NCBI RefSeq assembly: GCF_030813505.1
Contig: NZ_JAUSUE010000010.1
Reading direction: 5' to 3' (one strand)
From: Pectinatus haikarae
GTDB lineage: Bacteria > Bacillota > Negativicutes > Selenomonadales > Selenomonadaceae
Length of the DNA stretch: 64,000 bases
In this document: positions 33,836 to 42,141 of the stretch, piece by piece
How the letters are laid out: every line of letters begins with the position of its first letter
Position numbering within the stretch: the first letter of the stretch is position 1
The notes under the pieces: model-generated
Seen by the model: only the letters and a program-made list of their open reading frames with translations
Database searches by the model: none
Told to the model about the DNA's origin: nothing
Position numbers and translations under genes: made by a program

Positions 33836-36064
33836 ATGAAAACACACAAAACCTCCGTACCCGTGCAGCAGACAGCACCCAACGATGATCTCATTTTTGC
33901 CCTTGATATAGGAACCAGAAGCGTTATCGGCATAGTAGCGGAAAAAACAGAGACCGAAGACTCCAGAATAATTGATACGGAAAGACAGGAGCATAAAACA
34001 CGTTCTATGCTCGATGGTCAAATACATGACGTACCACAGGTAGCCGAAATAATCTCCGCTGTGAAAAACAGACTGGAAGAAAGGACCGGCCCCTTACGAA
34101 AAGTTTCTGTGGCGGCGGCAGGACGTGCGCTTTATACTATGACTGCCGAGGCTCAGATGGAAGTTGACGGCATCATTTCACCCGAACAACAAAAACAGCT
34201 TGATTTTATCGCTGTTCAGACAGCTCAGAAAAAACTGGCAGCTTCAAATATCGTGAAGGATACGTCTCTTTATTACTGTGTCGGCTACAGTACTGTATAT
34301 TACATGCTTGATGATACAAAAATAAAGAGTCTTATCGGTCAGCGCGGCAGGATAGCATCCGCCAGTGTTATCGCCACTTTTTTGCCCAGGCAGGTAGTCG
34401 ATTCGATGCAATCGGCACTCGCCACGGCAGGACTTGAAATGCAGGCTTTGACGCTGGAACCTATTGCCGCTATAAGCGTTCTTATTCCGACGACCATGCG
34501 CCATTTGAACCTGGCTCTCGTCGATATTGGCGCCGGTACATCAGACGTAGCGATAACGAAGGATGGTTCTGTTATTGCCTATGGCATGGTGCCTATGGCC
34601 GGTGATGAAATAACCGAAGCAATTTCCAAATATTATCTGCTTGATTTTAACGTAGCTGAAGATGTCAAAAGAAAGCTTGCTGAGGATACCGCTCAGGAAA
34701 TAACATTTTGTGACATTCTCGGCTCAGAATATACTCTGCCAAAAGAAGAAATTGTTTCAGCAGTCATTAATAATATTACCGAACTGGCACAGGCGATAGC
34801 CAACCAGATCCTTACGCTGAACACGGCCGCGCCACAGGCTGTCATGCTGGTAGGCGGCGGTTCCCTTACACCTCATCTTGCCCAAGAGGTCGCAAAGAAG
34901 CTGGATATGCCTGTCCCGCGCGTTGCAGTGAGAATGCCTGATAAGGTGGATGGTATAATAAATATTCCCGATACGCTCAAAGCTCCCGATGCTGTGACTC
35001 CGCTGGGCATACTGAAAACAGCCTCTATCCAGACGCTCAGTCTTATATCCATGTATATAAATGAAAAAGAATATAATATGTTCAATTTTAAGGAGCTCAC
35101 TATAGCTGATATTCTTTTGAACGCTGGTGTAAATCTGCATAAGTACAATGGTAAACCGGGTTTAGGCATAATGATAAGCATAAATGAAAAAGCTAAAATC
35201 CTGAGCGGTACGATGGGCACTCTGGCAAAACTGAAGCTTAACGGGAAAACTGCTTCATTAAGTGATATTGCCCCGGAAAAAAGCCATATAACAATAGAAT
35301 GCGGCACTGATGGTACAGTCCCGACAGTAAAGCTGTGCGATGTAACGGAGCAGACTGCTGCCTTGAATCTTTATGTAAACGGAGAACTGACCACAGTCAA
35401 GCAATTCTATCTTATCAACGGACTTCCCTGTCACGATAAAAATACCATACTTAAAGACAAGGATGCCTTGACTGTGCCTGACTCTTTCACCGTGGCTGAT
35501 GCTTTGGCATGTGCCGGGTATAATATAAAAAACAGTATTTATAATTATACGCTCAACGGTCTGCAAAAGACCTGCGAATCATCGCCTCAGATAAAGCTGA
35601 ACGGGCAGGATGCATATTTATCCGATGCAATTCATGAAAATGATGAAATAGATTTTGTCGAACCGGCACGCATTGCTTTAAAAAAATTGCTTAAGGATAT
35701 GTCTGTTGCCGCAGATATAACAGTGCTTTTCGATGACAAGCCCTGCGTTGTGCATACATCGGCTTCATCGGCGATCTCAGTGAACGGAAACAGCGCTTCC
35801 GCAGAATATTTATTAAACGATGGTGACGATATCGTATGTACATCATCAGGCGGCCAATCCCGAGCCATGATCGGTGATGTTTTGCTTGCCGCAGATTTTA
35901 CGCCGCCAAAACCGGACAGCAGGGTAACCTTTCAAATACTGAAAAATAATTCACCGGCTGAATTTACCACCGTCGTCAATGAACATGACAGTATTAAGAT
36001 TGTTCTCACACCCATGTATTCAGATGACAGTCCACAAAAAAAGGAGGAAAATACCGCTAAATGA
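33836..36064 (+). CDS. large FtsA-like actin-fold ATPase with extra C-terminal domains
   Basis: 742 residues, much longer than FtsA (about 420). The N-terminal about 400 residues are FtsA-like: 'FALDIGTRSVIGIVAEK' (phosphate 1), an SHS2-type insertion, 'NLALVDIGAGTSDVAITKDG' (phosphate 2, near 228) and 'AVMLVGGGSLTPHLAQE' (adenosine motif, near 335). The remaining about 320 residues look like two or more repeated small domains with 'ELTIADILLNAGV', 'FTVADALACAGYN', 'KLNGKTASLSDIAP' and 'KLNGQDAYLSDAIHENDEID'. No C-terminal FtsZ-binding helix is visible. The stop overlaps the next start (ATGA), so it is coupled to an M20 amidohydrolase. Function unknown. Confidence 0.8.
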   Translation: MKTHKTSVPVQQTAPNDDLIFALDIGTRSVIGIVAEKTETEDSRIIDTERQEHKTRSMLDGQIHDVPQVAEIISAVKNRLEERTGPLRKVSVAAAGRALYTMTAEAQMEVDGIISPEQQKQLDFIAVQTAQKKLAASNIVKDTSLYYCVGYSTVYYMLDDTKIKSLIGQRGRIASASVIATFLPRQVVDSMQSALATAGLEMQALTLEPIAAISVLIPTTMRHLNLALVDIGAGTSDVAITKDGSVIAYGMVPMAGDEITEAISKYYLLDFNVAEDVKRKLAEDTAQEITFCDILGSEYTLPKEEIVSAVINNITELAQAIANQILTLNTAAPQAVMLVGGGSLTPHLAQEVAKKLDMPVPRVAVRMPDKVDGIINIPDTLKAPDAVTPLGILKTASIQTLSLISMYINEKEYNMFNFKELTIADILLNAGVNLHKYNGKPGLGIMISINEKAKILSGTMGTLAKLKLNGKTASLSDIAPEKSHITIECGTDGTVPTVKLCDVTEQTAALNLYVNGELTTVKQFYLINGLPCHDKNTILKDKDALTVPDSFTVADALACAGYNIKNSIYNYTLNGLQKTCESSPQIKLNGQDAYLSDAIHENDEIDFVEPARIALKKLLKDMSVAADITVLFDDKPCVVHTSASSAISVNGNSASAEYLLNDGDDIVCTSSGGQSRAMIGDVLLAADFTPPKPDSRVTFQILKNNSPAEFTTVVNEHDSIKIVLTPMYSDDSPQKKEENTAK

Positions 36065-37242
36065 ACTTCCAGAAAGCCGCGGAAGATGCAGAAGCATATA
36101 TCATCAAGATGCGCCGTTATTTTCACCGTCATCCTGAATTATCTCTGCTCGAAGTCAATACCACCGCTAAGATAAAGGATGAATTGCTCAAGATGGGACT
36201 TACGCCCATAGAATATGATAACCATACCGGACTGTACTGTTATATAGAAGGAACAGACAGTGCTAAAAACAGAAAAACTGTGGCACTCAGAGCTGATATT
36301 GACGCTCTGCCGATAACAGAATGCTCAGCCCTGCCTTTTGCAAGCATACAGGACGGTGTTATGCATGCCTGCGGACATGACTGTCATATAGCCATGCTTC
36401 TGGGTGCGGCAAAAATTCTCAGCAGCCATACAGATTCTTTTCCCGGCAGGATAAAGTTATTGTTTCAGGCAGGAGAAGAGGTCAGTTATGGTGCTGACTT
36501 TTATATAAAAAATAATTTTTGCAATGATATTGATGCCATATTCGCTATGCATGTATGGGGTGATTTCGATGCACCGTACATAAGTATTGAAGAAGGAAGC
36601 CGAATGGCCAGCTGTGATAATTTCAGGATAAAAATACGCGGCAGGGCAGCGCACGGCGCAGCTCCGCACAAAGGCTGTGATGCCATAGTTGCCGCGGCGC
36701 ATACTGTGGTCTCCATACAATCTATCGTTTCCCGCATGAGTGATCCCTTGGTGCCGCTGGTCATAACTATCGGTAAAATTGAGGGAGGCCAATTTTACAA
36801 CATAATCGCTGACAAAGCAGAGCTGACCGGTACAGTGAGGACACATTCTCCACAGCTCCGCATGGCAGTAGAAAAAATGCTCAGAAAAACAGCAGAAGGT
36901 ACCGCTCAAAACTTCAATTGCACGGCAGAGCTGGATTACAGCTATCATGTTGGTCCTGTCATCAATGAACATAATACACTTACTTCAATAGCAAGACGTG
37001 CAGCGATACGTCTTTATGGTCCTGAAATTCTGGGCAGCATGCCAAAGACGATGAGCAGTGAGGATTTTTCTCTTTTCATGGAAAAAGTTCCGGGTGTGCA
37101 CGCTTTTATTGGTGCACGCAACAAGGAAAAGCATATCACACAAACCAATCACAGCGACAAGTTCACTGTGGATGAAGATATTTTAAAACGCGGTGCAGCT
37201 TTATATGCACAGTTTGCCGCTGATTATCTGACAGAACCCTGA
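36061..37242 (+). CDS. M20D-family amidohydrolase (hippurate hydrolase/N-acyl-amino-acid deacylase type)
   Basis: 393 residues. Family motifs are 'RRYFHRHPELSLLE' (18-31), 'ALRADIDALPI', the metal site 'MHACGHDCHIAMLLGA', 'LLFQAGEEVSYGAD' (here QAGEE; QPAEE is usual), the dimerisation-domain 'GRAAHGAAPHKGCDA' and the C-terminal 'MSSEDFSLFMEKVPG'. These Mn/Zn/Co-dependent enzymes cleave N-acyl amino acids or related amides in the cytoplasm. The start overlaps the FtsA-like stop by four bases. Coupling of an amidohydrolase to an FtsA-like ATPase hints at envelope or peptide recycling, but this is speculation. Confidence 0.9.
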   Translation: MNFQKAAEDAEAYIIKMRRYFHRHPELSLLEVNTTAKIKDELLKMGLTPIEYDNHTGLYCYIEGTDSAKNRKTVALRADIDALPITECSALPFASIQDGVMHACGHDCHIAMLLGAAKILSSHTDSFPGRIKLLFQAGEEVSYGADFYIKNNFCNDIDAIFAMHVWGDFDAPYISIEEGSRMASCDNFRIKIRGRAAHGAAPHKGCDAIVAAAHTVVSIQSIVSRMSDPLVPLVITIGKIEGGQFYNIIADKAELTGTVRTHSPQLRMAVEKMLRKTAEGTAQNFNCTAELDYSYHVGPVINEHNTLTSIARRAAIRLYGPEILGSMPKTMSSEDFSLFMEKVPGVHAFIGARNKEKHITQTNHSDKFTVDEDILKRGAALYAQFAADYLTEP

Positions 37243-37264
37243 CTGCCGATACAACTTTTATACA

Positions 37265-37306
37265 CCCGAGGCATCCTCATGCAATCTCAGATGCCTCGGG
37301 CCTTTT
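37265..37306 (+). terminator. rho-independent terminator after amidohydrolase gene
   Basis: CCCGAGGCATC pairs with GATGCCTCGGG across a 14-base loop and is followed by CCTTTT. Confidence 0.82.
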
Positions 37307-37319
37307 CAGCAGTATAAAT

Positions 37320-37348
37320 TTGACAAGCACTCGGGTAAGTGTTATATT
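37320..37348 (+). promoter_or_regulatory. sigma-70 type promoter of the MFS gene
   Basis: A perfect -35 TTGACA (37320-37325) and -10 TATATT (37343-37348) with exactly 17 bases between them, about 85 bases before the MFS start and immediately before the two palindromes. Confidence 0.75.
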
Positions 37349-37359
37349 TATCAATTATA

Positions 37360-37405
37360 GTTAACTAGTTAATTATAATTATCAAAAAATGGTTAACTAG
37401 TTAAC
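37360..37405 (+). promoter_or_regulatory. two-copy palindromic operator (probable MarR site)
   Basis: GTTAACTAGTTAAT at 37360-37373 and the perfect 14-base palindrome GTTAACTAGTTAAC at 37392-37405 lie 32 bases apart, about three helical turns. They start about 12 bases after the -10 box, where a bound repressor would block transcription of the MFS gene. The MarR-family gene just downstream is the natural candidate regulator; that assignment is inference. Confidence 0.72.
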
Positions 37406-37433
37406 TTTTTCCAAAATAAAAAGGAGCTGTCTT

Positions 37434-38627
37434 ATGAACAAAGAAAAACTTTGGACTAAAAATTTTATTGCCTTAACAGGAGCAAACGGTTTTCTCTTCA
37501 CGGGTTTCCACTGTCTTCTGCCCACACTGCCTGTCTATGCCGCCTCACTCGGTGCCACCGGCAGCCAGATCGGCATCGTTACCGGTATTTTTGGCTTTGC
37601 CGCTATCTTTGTACGTCTTTTTACCGACACAGGTGTGCGTTCCTTAGGCAAAAAAAAATGCCTTTATATCGGTTTGCTCCTGTCCTTTATTGCTACTGTC
37701 AGTTACCGTCTTTTTTCTTCTATAGATATACTTATTCTGGCGCGCATCATACACGGTTTCGGTTTCGGTCTGAGCACCACATTTGCTGCTGCCATAGTAT
37801 CCGATGTCATTCCCGATTCCAGACGCGGCGAAGGAATCGGCTATTTTGGTTTAGGCAGTACCATAGCTATGGCTCTTGCACCGGCACTTGGTGTGCTGCT
37901 GCTTGACAACTACAGTTCCATATCCTTGTTTGCTTTTTCTGCCGCTGCCACATGTTTTGCCATACTGTGCACCAAAACCTCCAATGCAAAGGAAATCATA
38001 CCTCAGCTGCCTACCAAAGCACTGAATAATTCAATAAAGAATAAATTATTTGAACATGGGACAGGTGTTCCAGCTATACTTACCATTCTGTTCGGTGTTG
38101 CTTACGGAAGTGTCAACACCTTTATTATTATGATGGCTAACGAAGCGGGCATCGCTGACGCCGGTCTGTTTTTTATCCTGGGAACTGTTTTTGTCTTTAT
38201 TTCCCGTCCGTTCGGCGGACGTCTTTTCGATTTGAAGGGTGCTTTCTGGGTGGTGCTGCCCGGTGCGGTATGTTTTCTTCTTTCCCTATTTATTCTCATA
38301 AATTCGATATCTCTGCAGATGCTTTTAGGTGCTTCTGTCTTATATGGTCTCGGTGGCGGACTCCTGCTTCCCGCCCTGATGACATGGACACTCAATCTGG
38401 TGCGTTCCGATCGCCGCAGTGCTGCCAGTGCCACTTTTTATAACATGCTCGATATCGGTACCAGCGCTGGCATTATTCTTCTCGGCAGCGTAGCAGGAAG
38501 CATAGGATATATCAGCATGTATAATTATGTAATCTACACGATGATCGCATTTATTGTCTTTTTTCTGTTGCAGCATTTTTTCAATCCACGTTCGAAATCA
38601 TTTGCTGCAGATAAGAATGAAAGCTGA
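37434..38627 (+). CDS. MFS transporter (drug-efflux type)
   Basis: 397 residues with twelve hydrophobic helices. The motif A-like 'GIFGFAAIFVRLFTDTGVR' lies in the helix 2-3 loop and 'ARIIHGFGFGLSTTFAAAIV' (motif C region) in helix 5, with a second-half repeat 'SRPFGGRLFDLKGAFWVV'. This resembles the DHA1/ArsJ-YfcJ group of exporters. The regulatory region has a clean promoter and two palindromes, and a MarR gene follows, so it is probably an inducible efflux pump. The ribosome binding site aaaggagc lies 7 bases before the ATG. Substrate unknown. Confidence 0.88.
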   Translation: MNKEKLWTKNFIALTGANGFLFTGFHCLLPTLPVYAASLGATGSQIGIVTGIFGFAAIFVRLFTDTGVRSLGKKKCLYIGLLLSFIATVSYRLFSSIDILILARIIHGFGFGLSTTFAAAIVSDVIPDSRRGEGIGYFGLGSTIAMALAPALGVLLLDNYSSISLFAFSAAATCFAILCTKTSNAKEIIPQLPTKALNNSIKNKLFEHGTGVPAILTILFGVAYGSVNTFIIMMANEAGIADAGLFFILGTVFVFISRPFGGRLFDLKGAFWVVLPGAVCFLLSLFILINSISLQMLLGASVLYGLGGGLLLPALMTWTLNLVRSDRRSAASATFYNMLDIGTSAGIILLGSVAGSIGYISMYNYVIYTMIAFIVFFLLQHFFNPRSKSFAADKNES

Positions 38628-38767
38628 TATAAGGAAAAACCGCTTGCCTTTTTATGCTCTGCTACTATAAAATAATAAAAGCTGCCAACAATCTTTATAC
38701 TTAATAAGTTTCTTATTCTTACCATAATAAACACAGAGATGACCTTTTCTGATCCTATGCAAAGAAG

Positions 38768-39232
38768 ATGATAATTATAACCATTCATTCGTCAAATACG
38801 CCCCAATCTGATGACCTGCTGATACACTGCCTTTATCAAGCCACCCGCGTTTTTTCCAAAAGCCTGAACAACGCTATCAGCAATTTAGGAATATATAATT
38901 CTGAGTGGTCTGTTTTGAAAACAGTCAAGGAGCATGAGGCTGTTTCACAGTCTAAAATAGCCTCATATCTTGACATAGAGCCTGCCGCTATTTCTAAGAC
39001 TCTTGCCAAGCTTGAAAAAAAAGGCAGCATACGCCGCTGCCGTCTCAACAATAATAAAGAAAAAAATATTCTGCTGACAGATACAGCTCTCTCCGTTTAT
39101 CCCGAGCTGGCTGCAGCTGTAGAAAAGCATCGCAATCAGGCTTTAACGGGACTATCTTCGGCAGACCGGCAGCTGTTGGCAGGATTATTACGCAAAATAT
39201 ACAAAAATATCACTGAAGGCGATAAAGGATAA
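38768..39232 (+). CDS. MarR-family transcriptional regulator
   Basis: 154 residues. The winged helix is clear: 'LGIYNSEWSVLKTVKEHEAV', 'KIASYLDIEPAAISKTLAKL' (recognition helix) and the wing 'KKGSIRRCRLNNNKEKNILL', then a C-terminal dimerisation helix. It lies 140 bases after the MFS gene it probably represses. The start is uncertain: the ATG at 38768 is directly preceded by aaagaag with no proper spacing, so a short N-terminal shift is possible. Such regulators release DNA on binding phenolic or drug-like ligands. Confidence 0.9.
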   Translation: MIIITIHSSNTPQSDDLLIHCLYQATRVFSKSLNNAISNLGIYNSEWSVLKTVKEHEAVSQSKIASYLDIEPAAISKTLAKLEKKGSIRRCRLNNNKEKNILLTDTALSVYPELAAAVEKHRNQALTGLSSADRQLLAGLLRKIYKNITEGDKG

Positions 39233-39352
39233 TGTATCTTTGCCATTTCATCCGAATGATTTTTTTGTTATACTTTGGGATAAAGGCCAGCATATATCAA
39301 ACAGCATTTTACACTCTTTATTCTATACTGGCATTGAGGAAAGGATGATCTT

Positions 39353-39790
39353 ATGAATAAGTTTTTTAGGGAATTTAAGGCTTTTGCCATGCGCGGTAAT
39401 GTTATTGATTTAGCCGTCGGTATCATCATTGGTTCCGCCTTCACTAAAATAGTCAATTCTCTCGTCAATTTCATCATAATGCCTCCTCTGGGGAAATTAC
39501 TTGGCGGTATTGATTTTTCTAATTTATTTATCAACCTGAGCGACACGCATGCAGACACTTTGCAGCAGGCCAGCGATGCCAATATTCCCGTCATTGCCTA
39601 TGGTGCTTTTTTAAATACATTAATAGACTTTCTGATAGTTGCTTTTGCCGTTTTCATTGTCGTCAGGCAGATCAATCGTTTCTCTGCCTCCAAGCCGGAG
39701 GAAAAAAAACCGCGTCTTTGCCCTTTCTGCAAAGAAACCATTGCCGATGATGCATTGCGCTGCCCGCACTGCACATCTAAGCTTGATTGA
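39353..39790 (+). CDS. mscL: large-conductance mechanosensitive channel MscL with C-terminal zinc ribbon
   Basis: 145 residues. 'FKAFAMRGNVIDLAVGIIIG' (8-27) and 'NSLVNFIIMPPLGKLLGGID' form the pore helix region and 'FLNTLIDFLIVAFAVFIVVR' is transmembrane helix 2, all typical MscL. After a short linker the tail holds a zinc-ribbon-like motif, CPFCKETIADDALRCPHC (two CxxC pairs), instead of the usual charged helical bundle; similar tails are known in some bacteria. The homopentamer releases solutes under hypo-osmotic shock. The ribosome binding site gaaagga lies 8 bases before the ATG. Confidence 0.95.
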   Translation: MNKFFREFKAFAMRGNVIDLAVGIIIGSAFTKIVNSLVNFIIMPPLGKLLGGIDFSNLFINLSDTHADTLQQASDANIPVIAYGAFLNTLIDFLIVAFAVFIVVRQINRFSASKPEEKKPRLCPFCKETIADDALRCPHCTSKLD

Positions 39791-39818
39791 GTATTCTGTT
39801 CCTTTTGACCAGAATTAA

Positions 39819-39885
39819 TAGACCAAATAAAAAAGATAACACGTAAACTTAACAGTTTATGCGTTATCTTTTTTATTTGGTCTAT
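39819..39885. terminator. long convergent bidirectional terminator
   Basis: A stem of about 30 base pairs, starting ATAGACCAAATAAAAAAGAT and closing with its complement around ttaaca, with one mismatch, carries A/T runs on both flanks. It lies between mscL (+) and the deoR-type gene (-) and can stop both transcripts. Confidence 0.92.
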
Positions 39886-39895
39886 TGTCGCCTGC

Positions 39896-40663
39896 TTAAC
39901 TATCAGTAAAAACCAATTTAGTAAATTTTTTAAGCTCTTCCACAGCCTTGATATCAATATCTTCATTCGTTATCAGGTAATCAATATCTTTCCATGACGC
40001 ATATTCGACCAGTGCAGTAGACCGTGATTTATTGCTGTCCGCCAAAACAATGGCCAATTTGGAATTGCTGATCATAATTCTTTTTACATCAGCATCTGAA
40101 AAGTCGATCGATACCGGTCCGCAGTGCTCCTTAAACCCGCTGGACCCCAAAAAAGCAACATCGACTTTAATTTTACTGAGAAATTCAGTAGCTCCGAACC
40201 CCTCCAATGCCATTGTTGTATTATTAAGCTCTCCGCCACTCATGTAAACTTTATTTTTACTATTAACCAGCACATTAGCTGCACTGATAGAATTTGTAAT
40301 AATTGTCAGGCCCTTTTTCAAATAAAGCATCTTTGCCAAGCAGAGAGCTGTGCTTCCTGCGTCAATAAAAAGAACTGCATTATTTTTTATAAAAGAAAGC
40401 GCCTTTTTAGCTATGGCATTTTTCAAATCAAAATTTTCTGCACTTCTTGTTTCAAGCGGTTTTTCCATTACTTCAAGAGAGGATAAGGCACCGCCGCGGC
40501 TCTTTTTTATAACACCCATCTTATCAAGATATATTAGATCTTTTCGTATCGTTTCCGTAGAAACAGTAAAATTATCGGCTAATTCTCCTACTTTTATGCT
40601 TCCATTTGAAACGATCAATTCCGCAATCTTATTTCTTCTCTCAGCAGTTATTAATCTGCCCAT
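39896..40663 (-). CDS. DeoR-family transcriptional regulator
   Basis: 255 residues. The N-terminal HTH reads 'ERRNKIAELIVSNGSIKVGE' then 'FTVSTETIRKDLIYLDKMGV' and 'KSRGGALS', the DeoR signature. The C-terminal DeoRC sensor domain holds 'LFIDAGSTALCLAKML' and 'VAFLGSSGF', the sugar-phosphate-binding part. It is divergent from the mannitol-type PTS operon and is very likely its repressor or activator, sensing a sugar phosphate. The start is the ATG at 40663 behind gcgggtg; the frame is open to 40672. Confidence 0.92.
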   Translation of the reverse strand: MGRLITAERRNKIAELIVSNGSIKVGELADNFTVSTETIRKDLIYLDKMGVIKKSRGGALSSLEVMEKPLETRSAENFDLKNAIAKKALSFIKNNAVLFIDAGSTALCLAKMLYLKKGLTIITNSISAANVLVNSKNKVYMSGGELNNTTMALEGFGATEFLSKIKVDVAFLGSSGFKEHCGPVSIDFSDADVKRIMISNSKLAIVLADSNKSRSTALVEYASWKDIDYLITNEDIDIKAVEELKKFTKLVFTDS

Positions 40664-40769
40664 AAATAACACCCGCCACCTATAATATTTTATTTAATTA
40701 TAACAGACAATCGTAATTTTAACCACATAAGGTCATTCTTTTTCCCAACTTTTACCAACAAAAAAGTTG

Positions 40770-40798
40770 TTTACAAGGAAAGACAACAATGTTATGCT
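40770..40798 (+). promoter_or_regulatory. sigma-70 type promoter of the PTS operon
   Basis: -35 TTTACA (40770-40775) and -10 TATGCT (40793-40798) are spaced by 17 bases and lie about 60 bases before the first gene of the operon, downstream of the divergent deoR start. Confidence 0.6.
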
Positions 40799-40814
40799 GT
40801 TTATAGCAATAAAA

Positions 40815-40832
40815 AGCAATATATAAATTGCT
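40815..40832 (+). promoter_or_regulatory. inverted repeat, possible DeoR operator
   Basis: AGCAAT-atataa-ATTGCT forms an 18-base inverted repeat just downstream of the -10 box, with a further AGCAAT copy at 40805-40810. It could be the operator for the divergent DeoR regulator; binding is inferred. Confidence 0.45.
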
Positions 40833-40859
40833 AAAAATTGGTTTAAGGGGCAATGTATC

Positions 40860-41558
40860 TTGGAAAATCACATCACAATTTCACCTTCTCTGATATGCGC
40901 CGACTTGTGCAATCTAAAAAGCGAAGTCAGTCTTCTAAAAAAAGCCGGCATGCAGTCACTGCATGTTGACATCATCGATCCTCATTTCAGCCCAAGCATG
41001 CCCATCGGTTTATCAACGATAGAGCAGCTGCATCATAAATCACTCATGGATTTTGACATCCATATCATGTCTACAATGAATGAGTTTTTCATAAATGAAT
41101 TGCTAAAAATAAATCCTGCCAGTATCACTTTTCATTATGAAACAACTTTGCATGTTGAAAAAATGCTGCAAATTATAAAGAATGCCGGAATAAAAACAGG
41201 TATTGCCTTAAATCCCGCCACTCCGATAGATACACTAAAGTATGTAATAAAAGAATGCGACTATCTTTTGCTGATGCTTATAAATCCCGGATATGCCGAC
41301 GGTAAAAGTGAGGAAATGATCACCTATGCCACAGATAAAATCAGAGACTGCAAAAATTTTATCAAGGAGCACGGCGCTTCCACAAAAATAGTTGTTGACG
41401 GGCGCGTATCTATGGACGTTATTCCGGCCTTGATCGACGCCGGTGCCGAAGTGCTCGTTGCCGGGAGTAAAAGCATATTCCGCAAGGATAATACTTATGC
41501 CGAAAACTACAGGCAGGCAGTCGAGCTTATTAATAAACATTTAAAGGACGGTAATTGA
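40860..41558 (+). CDS. ribulose-phosphate-3-epimerase-family enzyme
   Basis: 232 residues, one TIM barrel. All four metal ligands of ribulose-phosphate epimerase are in place: His35, Asp37 ('LHVDIID'), His68 ('DFDIHIM') and Asp180 ('VVDGRVS'). The phosphate loop 'VAGSKSIF' is also there. Differences from true Rpe are 'DIIDPHFSPSMPIG' where DVMDGHFVPNITIG is usual and 'LINPGYADGK' for SVNPGFGGQ. This fits a hexulose-phosphate epimerase such as AlsE better than central Rpe, but the substrate is unknown. The start is TTG behind aagggg with 9 bases between. It is the first gene of the PTS operon. Confidence 0.85.
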   Translation: MENHITISPSLICADLCNLKSEVSLLKKAGMQSLHVDIIDPHFSPSMPIGLSTIEQLHHKSLMDFDIHIMSTMNEFFINELLKINPASITFHYETTLHVEKMLQIIKNAGIKTGIALNPATPIDTLKYVIKECDYLLLMLINPGYADGKSEEMITYATDKIRDCKNFIKEHGASTKIVVDGRVSMDVIPALIDAGAEVLVAGSKSIFRKDNTYAENYRQAVELINKHLKDGN

Positions 41559-41559
41559 T

Positions 41560-42117
41560 ATGACGTACGAAACGGCAAGATCACTGGTTATTGAAGAATG
41601 TTCCACCGCTCTGGCAAAGGTTGACGAGAAGGATGTAAATCAGCTCATCGACATGATCCTGCATGCCGATAAAATCTTTCTCATCGGTGTGGGACGTGTT
41701 AAGCTTGAGCTGGAGGCTTTTGCAAAAAGGCTCGTTCATCTGGGTATAAAAGCCCATATGGTCGGCGATATAACGGAACCGGCCATGACTGACAGGGATA
41801 TATTAATAGTCGGCTCAGGCAGCGGAGAATCGCTCATTCCTGTTGCCATTGCAAAAAAAGCCAAACAAATAGGCGGTAAAATTGTCCATATAGGCTCCAA
41901 TCCGCAAAGCAGCCTTTCACCTGTTACAGATCTTATGGTGCGGATTCCTGTGCAGACAAAACTTTACCTTGCCGATGAAATAACCTCGAAACAGCCAATG
42001 TCAAGCCTGTTTGAGCAGAGTCTGTTATTATTGTGCGATACGGTTGCGGCAATGATCGTGAATGACAAACATATAGAGTTAAAAAAATTATGGCATTATC
42101 ATGCTAATCTTGAATAA
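41560..42117 (+). CDS. 6-phospho-3-hexuloisomerase-like SIS-domain protein
   Basis: 185 residues, a single SIS domain. 'IFLIGVGRVKLELEAFAKRL' with 'VHLGIKAHMVGDITEPAMTD', 'DILIVGSGSGESLIPVAIAK' and 'VTDLMVRIP' match the HxlB/PHI family, which converts fructose 6-phosphate and arabino-3-hexulose 6-phosphate in the RuMP pathway. The Ser-Gly-Ser-Gly-Glu phosphosugar loop is intact. The start is one base after the epimerase stop. No hexulose-phosphate synthase (HxlA) is present, so the usual RuMP pair is incomplete. Confidence 0.85.
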   Translation: MTYETARSLVIEECSTALAKVDEKDVNQLIDMILHADKIFLIGVGRVKLELEAFAKRLVHLGIKAHMVGDITEPAMTDRDILIVGSGSGESLIPVAIAKKAKQIGGKIVHIGSNPQSSLSPVTDLMVRIPVQTKLYLADEITSKQPMSSLFEQSLLLLCDTVAAMIVNDKHIELKKLWHYHANLE

Positions 42118-42141
42118 ATATCGTATATGAGGTGACTTGAA

